Source: Elymus sibiricus (Eukaryota; Streptophyta; Magnoliopsida; Poales; Poaceae). From it: DNA of 64,000 nt. The notes under the pieces were generated by a model that saw only the letters and a program-made list of their open reading frames with translations, ran no database searches and was not told where the DNA came from. Positions 23,100 through 34,974 of the stretch are shown here, piece by piece. A program made the translations under genes and the position numbers. The stretch's first letter is position 1. Every line of letters starts with the position of its first letter. The stretch lies in contig CM077672.1 of the NCBI GenBank assembly GCA_039707655.1, positions 454,438,390-454,502,389 on the forward strand, given 5' to 3'.

Positions 23100-24240
23100 A
23101 TCTGGGCCATTCATTGGGCCGGGCCTTCAGTCCACGCAGGCAGCTTGTTTTTCCATCACTCCTGGGCCGTGGTTGCGTGCCCATTCGCACCTCACGCAGT
23201 ATATCCGCAAGCAGGTCCCTTCCACCTAACCGCTCAAAAAAAAAGGTCCCTTCCACCTCTCTCCCTGTCCCCTAAACCCGAAGACCTTCTCCGCCGCCGC
23301 TTCCTCATCTCATCCTCCCGGATCGGGAGGCGGAAGCCAAGCCCCAAGGTGAGACCTCCGCTCCTCCGATTGCTTCTTCCCGTAGCTCGCCGCCGCGTCC
23401 GCGCTAGCTAGCTGCTACCTAGTCGTTCGGCTTTCACTGGGTTATAGGCTCTGGTTCGCCCTGTGGTAGATCTGCTGCTCCGTTCGCCCCGCTCGCTTGC
23501 TCCGGGGGCGATCTGTGCTGGCGTAGATGGATGCCCGTCGTTTCTCCTCCTGCGTCCGCCAGTTACCTGTGGTCGCTTAGGTGGTAGACGCCCGTGGTTT
23601 CCGTTGCGGTCGACGCCCGGGGTATCCGTTGTGGTCGACGCCGACCTAAGTTTTTTGTGTTCTTCCAGAGAGGAGTTCGTGTTCTGTTATCTTGTACTTT
23701 TGGCTACTTCGCTCGGCTGTTCGGCCACTGGATTCGCTAGAAATCGTTCGAGCTGCAGGCTTTGCTTGCTCGCTTGCATACTTTGCTGCCTATGGTAACC
23801 TGGTCGATTTTGTTTTCTGCTATCATGTTCAGCGTGGAGAAAATGGAGATGTATGTCTAACTGCTTCACATGCTTAATCTAATTTAATGTGTAAAATGGG
23901 AGATGCATATGTTGGTGTGTTTTACTACTACTCTATGTCATTTTAGTTCTCAAGTTCTGCATGAATTTTTCTCTGATTTCGCCTAAACTATTATGCGTGG
24001 GCATCTTCTGGGTTTTTCTCGGTGCTCACCATGTATGATTTGTTTTTTCTCAGTGCACCCCATGTATTAGTTTCTTTCTGATCTGACCATTTATCTGGCT
24101 TGTTTTGGGCTGTACTTCTACACTGCTTTGCCATTCATACATTGCTTGCAAAAGAAATTGTTACACATGTGCTTGCTTCCCTGTGTAATTAGGCGTCAAG
24201 CTATGCTTTTTGAGTAGTACCAGGCTTTGTGCTTGCTATT
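23100..24240 (+). promoter_or_regulatory. Orphan second copy of the eEF2 promoter, 5'UTR and leader intron
   Basis: The block around tgggccgggcc, the 5'UTR exon (ccttctccgccgccgc ... cggatcgggag) and the splice donor CCCCAAG/GTGAG (23,348/23,349) parallel 19,120-19,270. Intron text such as gtgcttgcttccctg..tgtaatta (about 24,168-24,190) matches 20,200-20,222. No coding exon follows, because LTR-derived repeat begins at about 24,310. This is a duplicated eEF2 5' end that has lost its gene. Confidence 0.65.
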
Positions 24241-24309
24241 TGATTATATCACTGTGGTAATAATTAATTTAAATTACATGACTTGTCACTTGATGGTCAG
24301 CATAGATGC

Positions 24310-25999
24310 TTGCTTGTCGCTGTTGGATAGTATTTGTCGTCCTCTATCCAACAAGCTTGAGTTTGCTCAATTCGGAGCTCATTTGCAGAAGTTATGGCAG
24401 TTCAGGGTTTATTGTTTGTCTGGGCAGTTTACCTGTCACCAAAGCGGTAGTACCGCTCGGGGCCACGGTAGTACCGCTTGACACGGTACTACCGCCCCTA
24501 CTACCGTTGCACTACCGTGATTTCTACTGGCATTCTTTTTCGTTTAGCGGTAGTAAAGCGGTAGTGGTGCGGTAGTACCGCTTGACACGGTACTACCGCC
24601 CCTACTACCGCTGCACTACCGTGTTTTCTTCTGGTGTTATTTTTCCCTAAGCGGTAGTGGGGCGGTAGTGGAGCGGTAGTACCGCTTGTTGCGGTACTGC
24701 CGTTCCAGTGCTACCCCACTTCCTCTGTTTCCTCTGTCCTGCGAAAGCTTAAGCGGTAGTACCGCTTAAGTTGAGCGGTAGTACCGCTTGGTGCGGCACT
24801 ACCGCTCCAGTTTCTTGTTGTTGCCTGCTGTTTTTGAATTACTACCGCACGAGCGGTAGTACCGCTCGCAAGAGCGGTAGTACCGCTTGTGCGCGTCCTG
24901 CACGGGTAACGGTTGGATTTGGGGTGGCCCTATAAAAGGGGTCTTCTTCCCCAACGGTTTTCTTATCCATTGCAGCTCTCTCTCCTCCCATTGTTGACCT
25001 TCTAGAGCTTTGCTAACTCTCAATCCCTCCATGGTTTCTTGCTAGTTTTTGGGGGAAAAGAGAGAGGAGATCTAGATCCACATTTCCACCAATCACTTTC
25101 TCCTCTAAGTGAGGGGAACCCCTTGGATCTAGTTCTTGGAGTTCTTCGTGTTCTTCTTCGTTCTTCCTCTCATTTTCCTCCATAGCTTTTGTTGCTTTGG
25201 TGGGATTTGAGAGAGGAGGACTTGGGCACTCCGTGTGCCCTTGCCATTGCATTAGTTGCATCGGTTTGAGTTCTCCACGGTGATACGTGGAAGTTAGTAG
25301 TTGAGAAGCTTATTACTCTTGGGTGTTTGAGCACCCTTGAGCTTGTTCCTCTTGGGTGCCTTGGCGCCCTAGACGGCTTGGTGGTGCCTCGGAGCCACAT
25401 TCCATTGTGGTGAAGCTCCGGGCAAGCGTCGGGGTCTCCAATTAGGTTGTGGAGATCACCCCGAGCAATTTGACGGGTACCGGTGACCGCCCCCAAGGGT
25501 TGCCAAAGTGTACGGGTTCGGTGACCGCCCTCAAGGGTTGCCATTTGTACGGGTTCGGTGACCACCCTCAAGGGTCCCTTAGTGGAATCACGGCACCTTG
25601 CATTGTGCGAGGGCGTGAGGAGAATACGGTGGCCCTAGTGGCATTGTTGGGGAGCATTGTGCCTCCACACCGCTCTAACGGAGATTAGCATCCGCAAGGG
25701 TGTGAACTTCGGGATACATCGTCGTCTCCGCGTGCCTCGGTTATCTCTTACCCGAGCCCTTTACTTATGCACTTTACTTTGTGATAGCCATATTGTTTCT
25801 AGTTATATATCTTGCTATCACTTAGTTGTTTATCTTGCTTAGCATAAGTTGTTGGTGCACATAGGTGAGCCTAGTCGTTTTAGGTTTTGTGCTTGACAAA
25901 TTAACCGCTAGGTTTATTCCGCATTTGTTCAAGCCTAAACCGTAATTATTTTAAAGCGCCTATTCACCCCCCCCCCTCTAGGCGACATCCACGATCTTT
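24310..25999. repeat. LTR-derived repeat with a GCGGTAGTACCGC palindrome array
   Basis: From 24,443 to 24,893 the motif agCGGTAGTACCGCt and its variants recur more than ten times, in both full-palindrome and half-site form. A promoter-like CCTATAAAAGG (24,929-24,939), a long leader with tandem gggttcggtgaccgccctcaagggttgcca units (about 25,480-25,580) and the ending ccccctctaggcgacatcc...ctttca follow. This looks like an LTR of a Triticeae retrotransposon. I could not find its left end or a target duplication and do not name the family. Confidence 0.5.
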
Positions 26000-27940
26000 C
26001 AGCAATGATTCTCGAGTCTGCAAATAAAACGAGGCTTGGAGGGAAACTCATGTGCACGTGTGGGATAATAAACGGTAAAAAGTATTCCTAGTCAAGCCTC
26101 TATGACTGGCTCAAGTATTGCATGATGATCCTGTTTTCCTGATCATGGGCATGACTATGCCGGCAATTTTGAGGGCACAATTGTTGGTAGAACACTTGTG
26201 TTGAATCGACCCGAATTGATGTTATGCTATGAGATACATTCGTCATTAGTTAATGGTTTATAACACAGAGATAGTTAATATTTGCATAATTCCTTAGACC
26301 ATGAGAGTGTCGAGTTTCTTCATGCTTGCTTCATGAACTTTGGGGTTTGTTAAACGTCATCCGTAAATGGGTGGCTATTACGGCGGCTTACGGGTTAATG
26401 GAAAAGTATGTCAAGGGACTTGATAACTCAAGATTGGGATTTGCTCCTCCGACGATGGAGAGATATCTCTGGGCCCTCTCGGTGTTACGGTATCCATCAT
26501 CGTCTGGCCAGACACAGGGTGATTTGATCACAGGGATGCCGGAACACGGGAACGAGAAAAGAGAACAATACCGGCAACGAGGTAACTGGCATTGTGGACA
26601 AGTGTTGATCCACGAGGATGCCAACATGTCTCACCTCGGGTTATTGTAACATATCGCGAAGCAACAGGAATAGCTCACGGTAACTGGAGGTTCACTCGAA
26701 TATTCATTCGTGTGGGTATAGGGATCAATATGGGTGTCCACGGCTCCGATGTTGATCATTGATCGGAAGGGGTTCCGGGTCATGTCTATGCTTCACCGAA
26801 CCTATAGGGTCACACGCTTAAGGGTCATCTATCTGTTGAATGCTAGACAGGGAGTCTGAGAGAAAAACACCGAAAAAGTTTCGGACGCCGAAAAAGTTTC
26901 GGACAGCGGAAAAGTTCCGCAGAGAGAGGTCACCGGATGAGTTTCGGTGAAACTGGAAAAGTTGTTTCAGGGGATACCATAAAGTCAAATTGGTCTTGGC
27001 ACATGCCTGATAATTCTTGGAGGGTGCCAGAATCGTTCTGGAAACTTTTTGGAATTTTCTGGAATGAAAACCGGAAATGTTCCGGAGCTGCCGAAACCGC
27101 TTCAGATGCTTTTCGCAGATGAAATCACTAAACCGGAATTGTTTCGGCTCGCGTTGAAAATTATTTTGGTGGGTACTAGAATTGTTCTAAGCCCACATGA
27201 ATATTTTCAGTTCGATCAGACGCTGAAAAATGTCGTCGTGAATAGTGAAAGCACTTTTTGGATATTTTTGAGAAAGGCATATTCCTTTTGAGAAAGGGAT
27301 ATTCCAAAGGCATATTCCTTTTGAGAAAGGGATATTCCCCTTGGGATTTCCTATAAATAGGAAGGGAGATGGCTGCCATCTTCACATTCTTGCTCTCACA
27401 TACAAAGCCATGCATGATCTGGCATTCTTCTCTCCCTCCCAGCGAAATAGTTTCGTAGAGCCGAAAGGCTGTCTGGGTTCCGGCAGGAACTAGTTCTGGA
27501 CGGCGAAGCCCTGCCGGATAGATGACACCGTATGTGTGCAACTCTGTAGAGAGATCGTAGTTTCGGTCTTAGTTCGAGAGTGCCTCCCGAAGGGCTGTCC
27601 GTGTGACCGTCCGAGTTTTGGAGGTCCTCCCGAAGGGCTGTCCGAGTGACAGTCCGAGTTTCGGAGGTCCTCCCGAAGGGTTGTCCGCGACACCGTCCGG
27701 GGACTGTGCGACCGCCTCCCGGAGGGCTGTCCGCGGGGCAGATGAGGGTATACATCCTCGCGGTTGGGAGGTTGTAAAATCCTAGCTGCGGGGATCTGCA
27801 CCGCCGTTCGTCATCGACTCTACTTCCGCTGCGCTACGAGTCGGTAACGAAAATGATCAAACCTTGTATGCAGTCTCCATAGTGGTCCCGGGCTGGTGCG
27901 TAGGTCGGAAAATTTTTGTTTTCTGCTGCGTTACCCTACA
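26000..27940. repeat. LTR-derived sequence ending in copy B
   Basis: The sequence ends ttttctgctgcgttaccctaca at 27,940, a typical right end of Triticeae LTRs, directly against F-box gene sequence. Inside are repeated aaaaagtttcgga units (26,870-26,910), a 31-bp direct repeat around aggcatattccttttgag (27,276-27,335), TATA-like CCTATAAATAGG (27,350-27,361) and tandem cctcccgaagggctgtccg units (27,585-27,735). The left end is not resolved. Confidence 0.5.
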
Positions 27941-28284
27941 CTCCACGGGGCACCCCCCCCTGCTCGGCTTCCTCCCAGTCGAGGCCAAGGTCAAGGCCAG
28001 CGAGCGCACCCCCTGCTTCATCCCCACCACCGCCTCGTCCTTATCCCTCGCCGCCGTCCCGGACCACCGCCCCTCGACTGCCGCCACGGCCGTGCCCTCT
28101 GGAGCTCCTCGTGTGGGCCGGAGCCAATCACGCGAGCCCAGCAGCAGATACCGGTGCCCGCGGCGTTTGTGTGCCTGCGGCAGTGCTCTGCGCAGCGGAC
28201 GGGTGCCACCATCGCGACTGCCTCGGGGGTCCTTTCCGCGTGGTCTTCGTCTTCTCCTCCATCCAAGAAGACACCGCCGGCTAT

Positions 28285-28440
28285 GACGAGTTTTTTTTTT
28301 TTCGAAACGGAGGCAAAAGCTTTGCCTCATCTCATTAATAAAGAAGAAGGGTAACAGAAGTTAATGGCGAGGTCATTACTCCTCAACAAATGAGACAAAA
28401 GCCTACTCTGACGAGTTTTACAAAAGCCTACTCTGACGAG
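28285..28440 (-). mobile_element. Short retroposon (LINE 3' end or SINE) in copy B
   Basis: A poly-T start followed by cgaaacggaggcaaaagctttgcctcatctcattaat is a common 3'-terminal retroposon sequence in grasses, here in reverse. Duplicated host sequence flanks it (ctatgacgagttt at the left, ctctgacgagttt at the right). The right side is itself doubled as two copies of acaaaagcctactctgacgag. Confidence 0.55.
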
Positions 28441-30538
28441 TTTTTCATGTCGGTGTCTGTATACTCGTCGGAGACTGGTGCCTGGGGCGAGCTGACCTCA
28501 TTGCAGGTCGAGTTAATAAACTTCATAAATTTTCCCAGCGTGCTCGTTGGCAGCTCTCTGCTCTACTTCATCTTCTATGACTACAAGGGGAGTGGGTGGA
28601 TCCTGGAGTATGACTTGTCAAGCCACTCCCTGACTATGTTGGGCACCCCAGACAACCATTGTGACTGCCTATATAATGCCGAGCCACCGGAGGACAATGG
28701 ACTGGGAGTAATCCAAGTCTTGGGTCCGCATCTCAAACTGTGGACAAGAGAGGTTGGGGATGGCATTGATGCACGATGGATGCTGAGCCGGGTCATTGAA
28801 CTGCACAATTTGCTACCAACTAGCGCTCGATTGAATGAAGGTTATAGAGTGCACGTGTTGGGCTTTGCTGAGGGAGCAAATGTGATTTCTGTTAATACGC
28901 TTGCCGGCCTCTTTGCAATTGAGCTACAATCTGAGCAGGCGAGTAAGGTGTGTGATCATCGTGACTTCCTTAATTTGGTTCCTGTTGTCACCTTCTACAT
29001 TCCTGTGCCCCGAGGCGACCACCAAAATCTGTTGGTTTCGAAGCCTAGTGAGGAGGCAGGTGGTGAGGAGGAGAAAACAGTAAATCAGGCGCAGCAACTC
29101 TTCGAAAATGGGTCCAATGCAATCAAGGAGGGGGACTTGGTCAACACTTCCGAAAGCATCCGCCACCACGACCACAATATCAGGTGCGGGCTCTACTCCC
29201 AAACTCCTCCCCATTCCGAGCTATCCTGTAACAATTGTACGGATGTAATTTTGGGCGGAAAAAAAGAACTTTCCTTTAGTTCATTGTTTTTGTAAGATTA
29301 GCACCATGTGCCCTTAGTTGCTTTGGGACTTTGAATTGTTTTGTTCGGGACATGAATTTACAACAGCTTTAGATGTTTTAGCCTTCTAGGACAATGTGGT
29401 TGCCAAGCGGTTTATATTTTGTTCGATGACGAGCCCAACTTCGATTGAGGGGGTTCAACGAGTCGAATTAACCCTAGTGTTTTTCGATGGCAGTACTTGA
29501 GACTTGGGACTTGACATCTTTTGTCATGATATGTGTGTGTATTGCGATGAACACTAAATCAAAGTGCATTTATTGGAAGGATAGGTGTTATCCAATTCGA
29601 GAAGAGTTATATACCTCTGGTGCTGTTTAGTCTGTTGTTAGAAACAACAGTCAACAGAACATAGTTAGCACCTCATGCCAAAATGGTAGATGGAATAATT
29701 ATAGCCGTGCTGTTCTACCTCAGATTGCAGTAACTTTCGCGGTCTTGTGTTATCTATAAACTTAACAATTATAGGCTGAAAAATTATGTCTTTGTTTTCA
29801 CCTAGGGTTCCGCATCATGGGGAAGTTGCTCCAGGATGTGCTAGCGCGTTCAAAAAATATAGATGTGCATACAGAGCTCAAGAGGTGAATGATTCTTTGG
29901 ATGATGTTCCCAAGAGTGCGTCAAGTGAAGAATTGGTGAAGGGCACAGCCAGCGAAGATGATGCCGGGGACTCAAATACCTCTGGTAGCAATGTTGAGGT
30001 AGCTGCTCCATCTTTGGAGAAAGGTGATTCTCAAGAAGGTATTGTATATCATTATCCCTTTCTTTGTACCAGTGGTGGTGCCAGGGCTGCACAACTGTGT
30101 GGTGAAATACTTTTTTCACTAAAATTTGCATTGCTCTCTAGGTTTCTATATGAAATTTCACTGAAATTTACATTGCTCTCTAGGTTTCTGTATGAAATTT
30201 CACTTCTATGGAATAGTTACAATTTTTTTTGGGATCAATCAGCTCTGCAGTTTTAACGAGGCACTGTCACTGCCGTCCGTTAGTCATGTGCACACACAAA
30301 AAATGGTCATGTATCCTGCATATGCAAACTAGTAAATATCTTTCCACAGAAAACCATTTAATCATTGATGTTTTGTTGATAATTTTAATCTTTATATTAT
30401 AGATTATAGATGATGTTGCTGAAAGCAGAAAATGCTTTCATTTCTCAGAAAAACTTGTGCCGTGGGTTGACCATACCATGAACTTGTGTCTGGTGCCATA
30501 TATATGTCAGTCATTTGCCTTCTAAATTTATATATGTA

Positions 30539-30619
30539 CTCCCTCCGTAACAAAATATAAGACGTTTTTTGATACTCCCTTTGTATCTAAAAACGTCTTA
30601 TATTTTGATACAGAGGGAG
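30539..30619. mobile_element. Stowaway MITE (81 bp)
   Basis: CTCCCTCCGTAACAAAATAT and its inverted partner ATATTTTGATACAGAGGGAG surround a short loop, with TA on both sides. It lies in intron 2 of copy B. Confidence 0.85.
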
Positions 30620-31168
30620 TATAATTTTATCTTTCTTACTATACAGTATACACTTGGAATAGCAATGCCAGTTTGAACATATATGAATCTATCTTAATAG
30701 TGTACTTGCACAAGGTAGCTCTTACAGTTTACTACATACGAGCTCCTCTTTTCAGCAATTATGTGTTACATAAGTTATGCAATAATGTGAATAGTTGGTG
30801 CTAAATGAACCAATCTATTATCATGATCATTCTATACTGATTAAGTTGGATCATTTAATCACTTGTATGCATCTCTTCCTGTTCCTATTTCTGTTTGAGT
30901 TTTTAATAGTTCAATAAAATTGATGGTCATGCATCAATGTGTATTCTTCCTATTAGGGTAAATACTGGCAATAGTCGTCGTTTTTTGTCAAGAACACCAA
31001 CTTAGTTGTTGATTAGGAGAAAACTCAAATGGCAACAAGAGAAGTACTAGCAGCACTGTAAATAACCTTGGTGTTGTAGGCAGGGGATTCAAATGTGGTA
31101 ATGTCGGGTCTCTGCTGAACCTTCTCCAAAAGAGACTAGGAACAGATTGTTCACTGTCTGAAATGTGA

Positions 31169-32868
31169 TTCAGCTAGATATAAAGTTTTGAAATTGCCAT
31201 GATAGGCCTGAGACACGGTGTTAGTTGTTCCTGCTGCATGTTCATGTTGCTTCAATGGTCAATGCTCATCTGTTGATGTGTATACAAGTAGCTAGATGGA
31301 AGCTGCTGCAATTCAGTATTTGATATGTTAATTCATTGTTCTTATGCAATTGCAACATTTGCCATGTTCAGTATCCAATTGTAATCTTTGTCATGCTCTG
31401 AAAAGACTGCCAGTGTTTGCTCTTTGCTGTGATGAGACTGTCATATAAACCATTTTGCCTGTTCTCATATATGTATAATCTGTTGCTTTTTGAGGAAAAA
31501 TCGCATGTATTTCATTTTCCTCACTCGACACATTCAGCATTGCATGCTGAAGGAGTTTAGCTTTCCATATATATCGGATGTACTAACATCTCCATTTTTT
31601 GCTATGTGCTGCTAGTGCTACGCTGATGGTCAAGGCCGGATGTTTCGTCAGTCAAGTCATTCAGCGCCTTCAGTAGGATCTCTTTCTTCTCTGCAGCTGT
31701 GAAATATGAGTGTTACCTCTTATTTGTAATGGTATTGTAGTTTAGGGTCCAGATAAATGGAGGCACCAAAAGTGGCACCTGAAAGCAAGTAAATGATGCT
31801 GAAGACTTTGCTACTGGGAGTGGGGATTAATCTCCTAGGACTTGAAAAACTATTTGTAGCTCCTACATGTACCTGATAGTTTCTGTGGATTGATGTTTCA
31901 TCGTCAAGAAATAGGATAACCATCGTTGACATGTTTCATCTGTTGCAAGGAAACAGTACTCATTATTTCTACTCTTGCTGGAGGTTCTCTGTTTTAATCA
32001 TGTGTGTAAACGTTTCACTGTAACGAAATACCAGCATGCACATATATAGAGGCAAGTAGCGACAACGAGTACAATGAAACTTTTATGTACCTTCTGGAAC
32101 ATAGCAATGCAGTTTTAAAAGGAATTTTCATTTATACGGTAAAGAGTAAACTGCTGGTATTGATTGAAGCTACAGCGTATACATTCACAGCAATAATGGT
32201 ATGGGTGAAAGTGACCAGTTCAGTTCCGGTATCCATACAACTATTTCTGCATCTCAATTATGATAAAAAAAAAAGAGTATGCCAATTCAATTAATGTGGG
32301 AAGGGATACGACTATTTGTTTGTGATTTAACATTTTGGTATGAGAGATTATGAATGTTTGCTATCAATTTGAATTCCAGGGCTGACTGCAAAATAAATAA
32401 AAATACCAGCCCTGAACTAGAAATGGAGATGGTTCTGAAGATGAAAAACTATTATAGGTGGTTCTGTAGTTGGAACCGCATGGGCTGGTTGGTATTAGAG
32501 ACAGTTTTGAAACTGCCTCTGATAGTAATGAGTATTAGCGACTATTGCCTACAAGACCGCTGCAGGACCGTGTCTGAGAACCGTCTCCAAAACCATGTTA
32601 TGTATATATTCATGTGTTTTTCCTGCAACTACATTTTAAAAATCCTGTGAATCAAAAGGTCATGAGGGTTGCCCCTTCCAAGCATTCCTGTGGCTTAATC
32701 GTTTTAAGGACTTCACTTTGATGTCTTGTAGAATTAGACCTTCATCACCTCTTTTACCATCTCCTGTGTAGCCCTCCGCCCCAACTTCTTCTTTTAGTCT
32801 ACTTTCCCTAGTCAATGTAAGTATCTAACTTGTCTGCTTGCAAGTTTCCACTGATCGCATGCTCAATC
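31169..32868. other. 3' flank of copy B; no gene
   Basis: The first part is collinear with the 3' flank of copy A on both sides of its Copia element (for example tttccatatatatcggatg at 31,562 and the following aacatctcc). It thus shows the empty site of that insertion. No open gene is visible further on. Confidence 0.5.
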
Positions 32869-33202
32869 TGTTAGAGATACGACAAGCAAATCAACACGGC
32901 GAAGAACGAAAACAAGCAGGAGACACGAGATTTAACGTGGAAAACCCCTCCAACACGAAGGGGAAAAAACCACGGGCGCAGCCAGCAAATCTTCACTATA
33001 TCGGGGGAGGTTACAAACGCGGGGGGTTTACAACTGATCAACTTATCCCGTGCGGCGGCTTACAAAGGATATATATAACACAGGTGACCTAGGTCAATAC
33101 TGATCCGCTTCGGCCCAAGCCTACCGGCGACGGGCCTCGCTCCGCTCGCTCGTCAGAAATTAGCCTTTCTCTTTATACTTAAATTTGGATCATAACATAA
33201 CA
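32869..33202. mobile_element. Solo LTR (334 bp)
   Basis: It begins TGTTAGAGATACGAC and ends ATAACATAACA, and is flanked by a perfect 5-bp duplication, caatc (32,864-32,868 and 33,203-33,207). No internal region exists, so this is a solo LTR left by recombination. Its relative is at 22,177. Confidence 0.85.
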
Positions 33203-33790
33203 CAATCAACACTTGCAAAGACATGCTCAATCAAGGTGCCGTGGCCGCCTGTGAGGCACATGAGAAGCTGGGGATCAGGGAACCAGAGAAGTGAGAGACT
33301 AACGATGGAACCATGACATTCCATTCTACTTTGTTTCCGAACCAAACACACCCTTAGTTTTTATCTTTCTTACCCTTGAATAGCAGATATGGATCTACCA
33401 ATCACCAGCTTGGCGGCTTCATTTTTCTTTTTCTTTCTTACAGTCAACTGTCTAAATTGTGTGCTTGTATCGGGTAGGTTTGGCTGCATATAAGTTACTT
33501 CTTTTAGCAATCATGTGTTACGATTTTTACGCAATAATGTTACCAGTGTCACGAAGGCAACTTGTGTATTCTAAATTTCCAACGTACATACATAACAGTG
33601 AGATGATGCCGACAGCCAATCTTTGCTATCGGCATGCATGAGTATTACCCGTGGAGATGCTTCCTTTACTTCTGTTCTCATATATACCTAGCAAATGCTA
33701 AGGAGTATATCCCAAATGCCCACTGAAGACTGAACTGTCTATCAGATTGTTGTCCGCAAGTTAAAGTTACCTCCTACGCTTGTTCTTCAG

Positions 33791-34102
33791 ATTTGAAAGG
33801 GAGAATTTTGAAGCAACATCAACAGGTGGAGAAGAGGAAGCGTCAATGCGAAGAGAAGAAGGTAAATGCAACAGTTTGTGTTACTGCCTGCTTTTACTAC
33901 TCCCTCCGATCCAAATTAGACAGTTCTGAGGTAAATGAATCGGAGGGAGTATCAATTTTCCGTGGGCTGTTTGAAGCCAGTAGAATTCACAATGACTGGA
34001 TATAAATGGTTTCAGGAAGAGCAGGCTGGCCGGAAAGAACCTGAGCCTATTGACCCTGATGTTGCTACTATGATGCACGTCAAAGAGGTGAATGTTGCTT
34101 AG
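33791..34102 (+). pseudogene. C-terminal exons resembling SNU23/ZMAT2 (spliceosomal zinc-finger protein)
   Basis: An exon (33,791-33,861) with acceptor TTCTTCAG and donor GTAAATG reads DLKGRILKQHQQVEKRKRQ, then CEEKK. A second (34,016 onward, acceptor GGTTTCAG) reads EEQAGRKEPEPIDPDVATMM and reaches a stop at 34,102. The Lys/Glu-rich helix followed by EPE..DPDVAxMM is the arrangement I know from the C-terminus of plant ZMAT2/SNU23-type proteins (U4/U6.U5 tri-snRNP). The expected GFGGF..SSKK ending is replaced by HVKEVNVA. No upstream zinc-finger exon is seen, so this is a fragment. The family call is tentative. A Stowaway MITE lies in the intron. Confidence 0.45.
33900..33949. mobile_element. 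Miniature Stowaway MITE (50 bp)
   Basis: CTCCCTCCGATCC and its imperfect inverse AATCGGAGGGAG have TA on both sides (33,898-33,899 and 33,950-33,951). It is a deletion derivative inside the intron of the SNU23-like fragment. Confidence 0.75.
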
Positions 34103-34974
34103 GTGTGATCATTTCGTCGGCGTGTTGCTTCCGTAGACAATGGCCATCAGCTCCTTGCTATATGCACCTGTATCTCAAGATTGCGCGCCGGACACAGCTC
34201 TTTGATGCAAAGCTGCGTAGTGGGGATATTGAAAAAAACATATTTGTAATGCCAGTAAGCTTAATATTGGAACGACCAGACTCTCTAATGAACTGTGACC
34301 CTGCTGTAAATTGGTGATCATGTGAAGAACATTCCATCTTTGAGAAATATGATAACTATCGCCTACATGTTGCCTCGGCTGCAAGAAAACAATTGGCGGT
34401 TAAACTAGTCTGTTTTTCCTCTCTTTTTCAAGACTCGGGGTTTTCTACTCTTGCTGGTTCTCTGTCTGATTTTTTCATAAAATGATTCCATTTCAGGGTG
34501 ATTAAATACCGTATGCATTGTAGCTAATTTTGAGATGCAGGCCATTCGGTGAAGGATATGTTTGAAGAAAGATAGTATTTTTCTTTCCAAATGAACATTT
34601 GTATTTTGTACTAGTCTGCATTACACAGTAGAGTGGCTAGATAGAGATGAAGGTGGCTCTGGTAATGTCTGGGCAAGCAATGCCTGTGACTAGTGAGAAA
34701 CATTTCATTGTTTTTTTGTGTGATGATTAGAAATTCCATCTTTGGTAAATAGGATCAACTATTGTACTGCAAATACTCATGTTTCTCTGTTTTTTTTACC
34801 CCTTTTCAGATCTTTCAGAATTTTTGTTTACTGTATTCTTTTCTTTACGGGGAATTTCATGATTTAAAAACAATTCTTTGTTCATCTCAAATATGATAAA
34901 AGGAACATGTTGAGTTAATTAATGTAGCCAACTTACACGGGCAGACTCTAAAAAAAACTATAGCAAAACTACAA

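Larger units (their letters stand above)
27941..31168 (+). pseudogene. F-box/NASP copy B, 5' truncated
   Basis: The copy starts abruptly at the LTR border. The F-box itself is missing, and similarity begins at the APPxLGFLx segment. Before 28,285 the frame shifts several times. From 28,390 a clean frame gives YSSETGAWGELTSL, ILEYDLSSHSLTM, KLWTREVGDGIDARWML and GFAEGANVISVNT, then passes without interruption into NASP-like AQQLFENGSNAIKEGD. Splice donor AG/GTGCGG is at 29,183. Exon 2 is 29,806-30,038 (VPHHGEVAPGCASAF...VPKSASSEEL...SLEKGDSQE). Exon 3 is 31,017-31,168 (GENSNGNKRSTSSTVNNLGVVGRG...). All junctions stay in frame. As in copy A, exon 3 is a collapse of NASP exon 3 and the last exon, so the TPR exons are absent. 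Without an F-box or a start it is probably non-functional. Confidence 0.7.

Noticed and set aside
24443..24893. Regular repeats that superficially look like a CRISPR array
   Set aside because: The repeat is a 13-bp palindrome with irregular spacing, in a plant LTR repeat. There are no uniform spacers and no cas genes.
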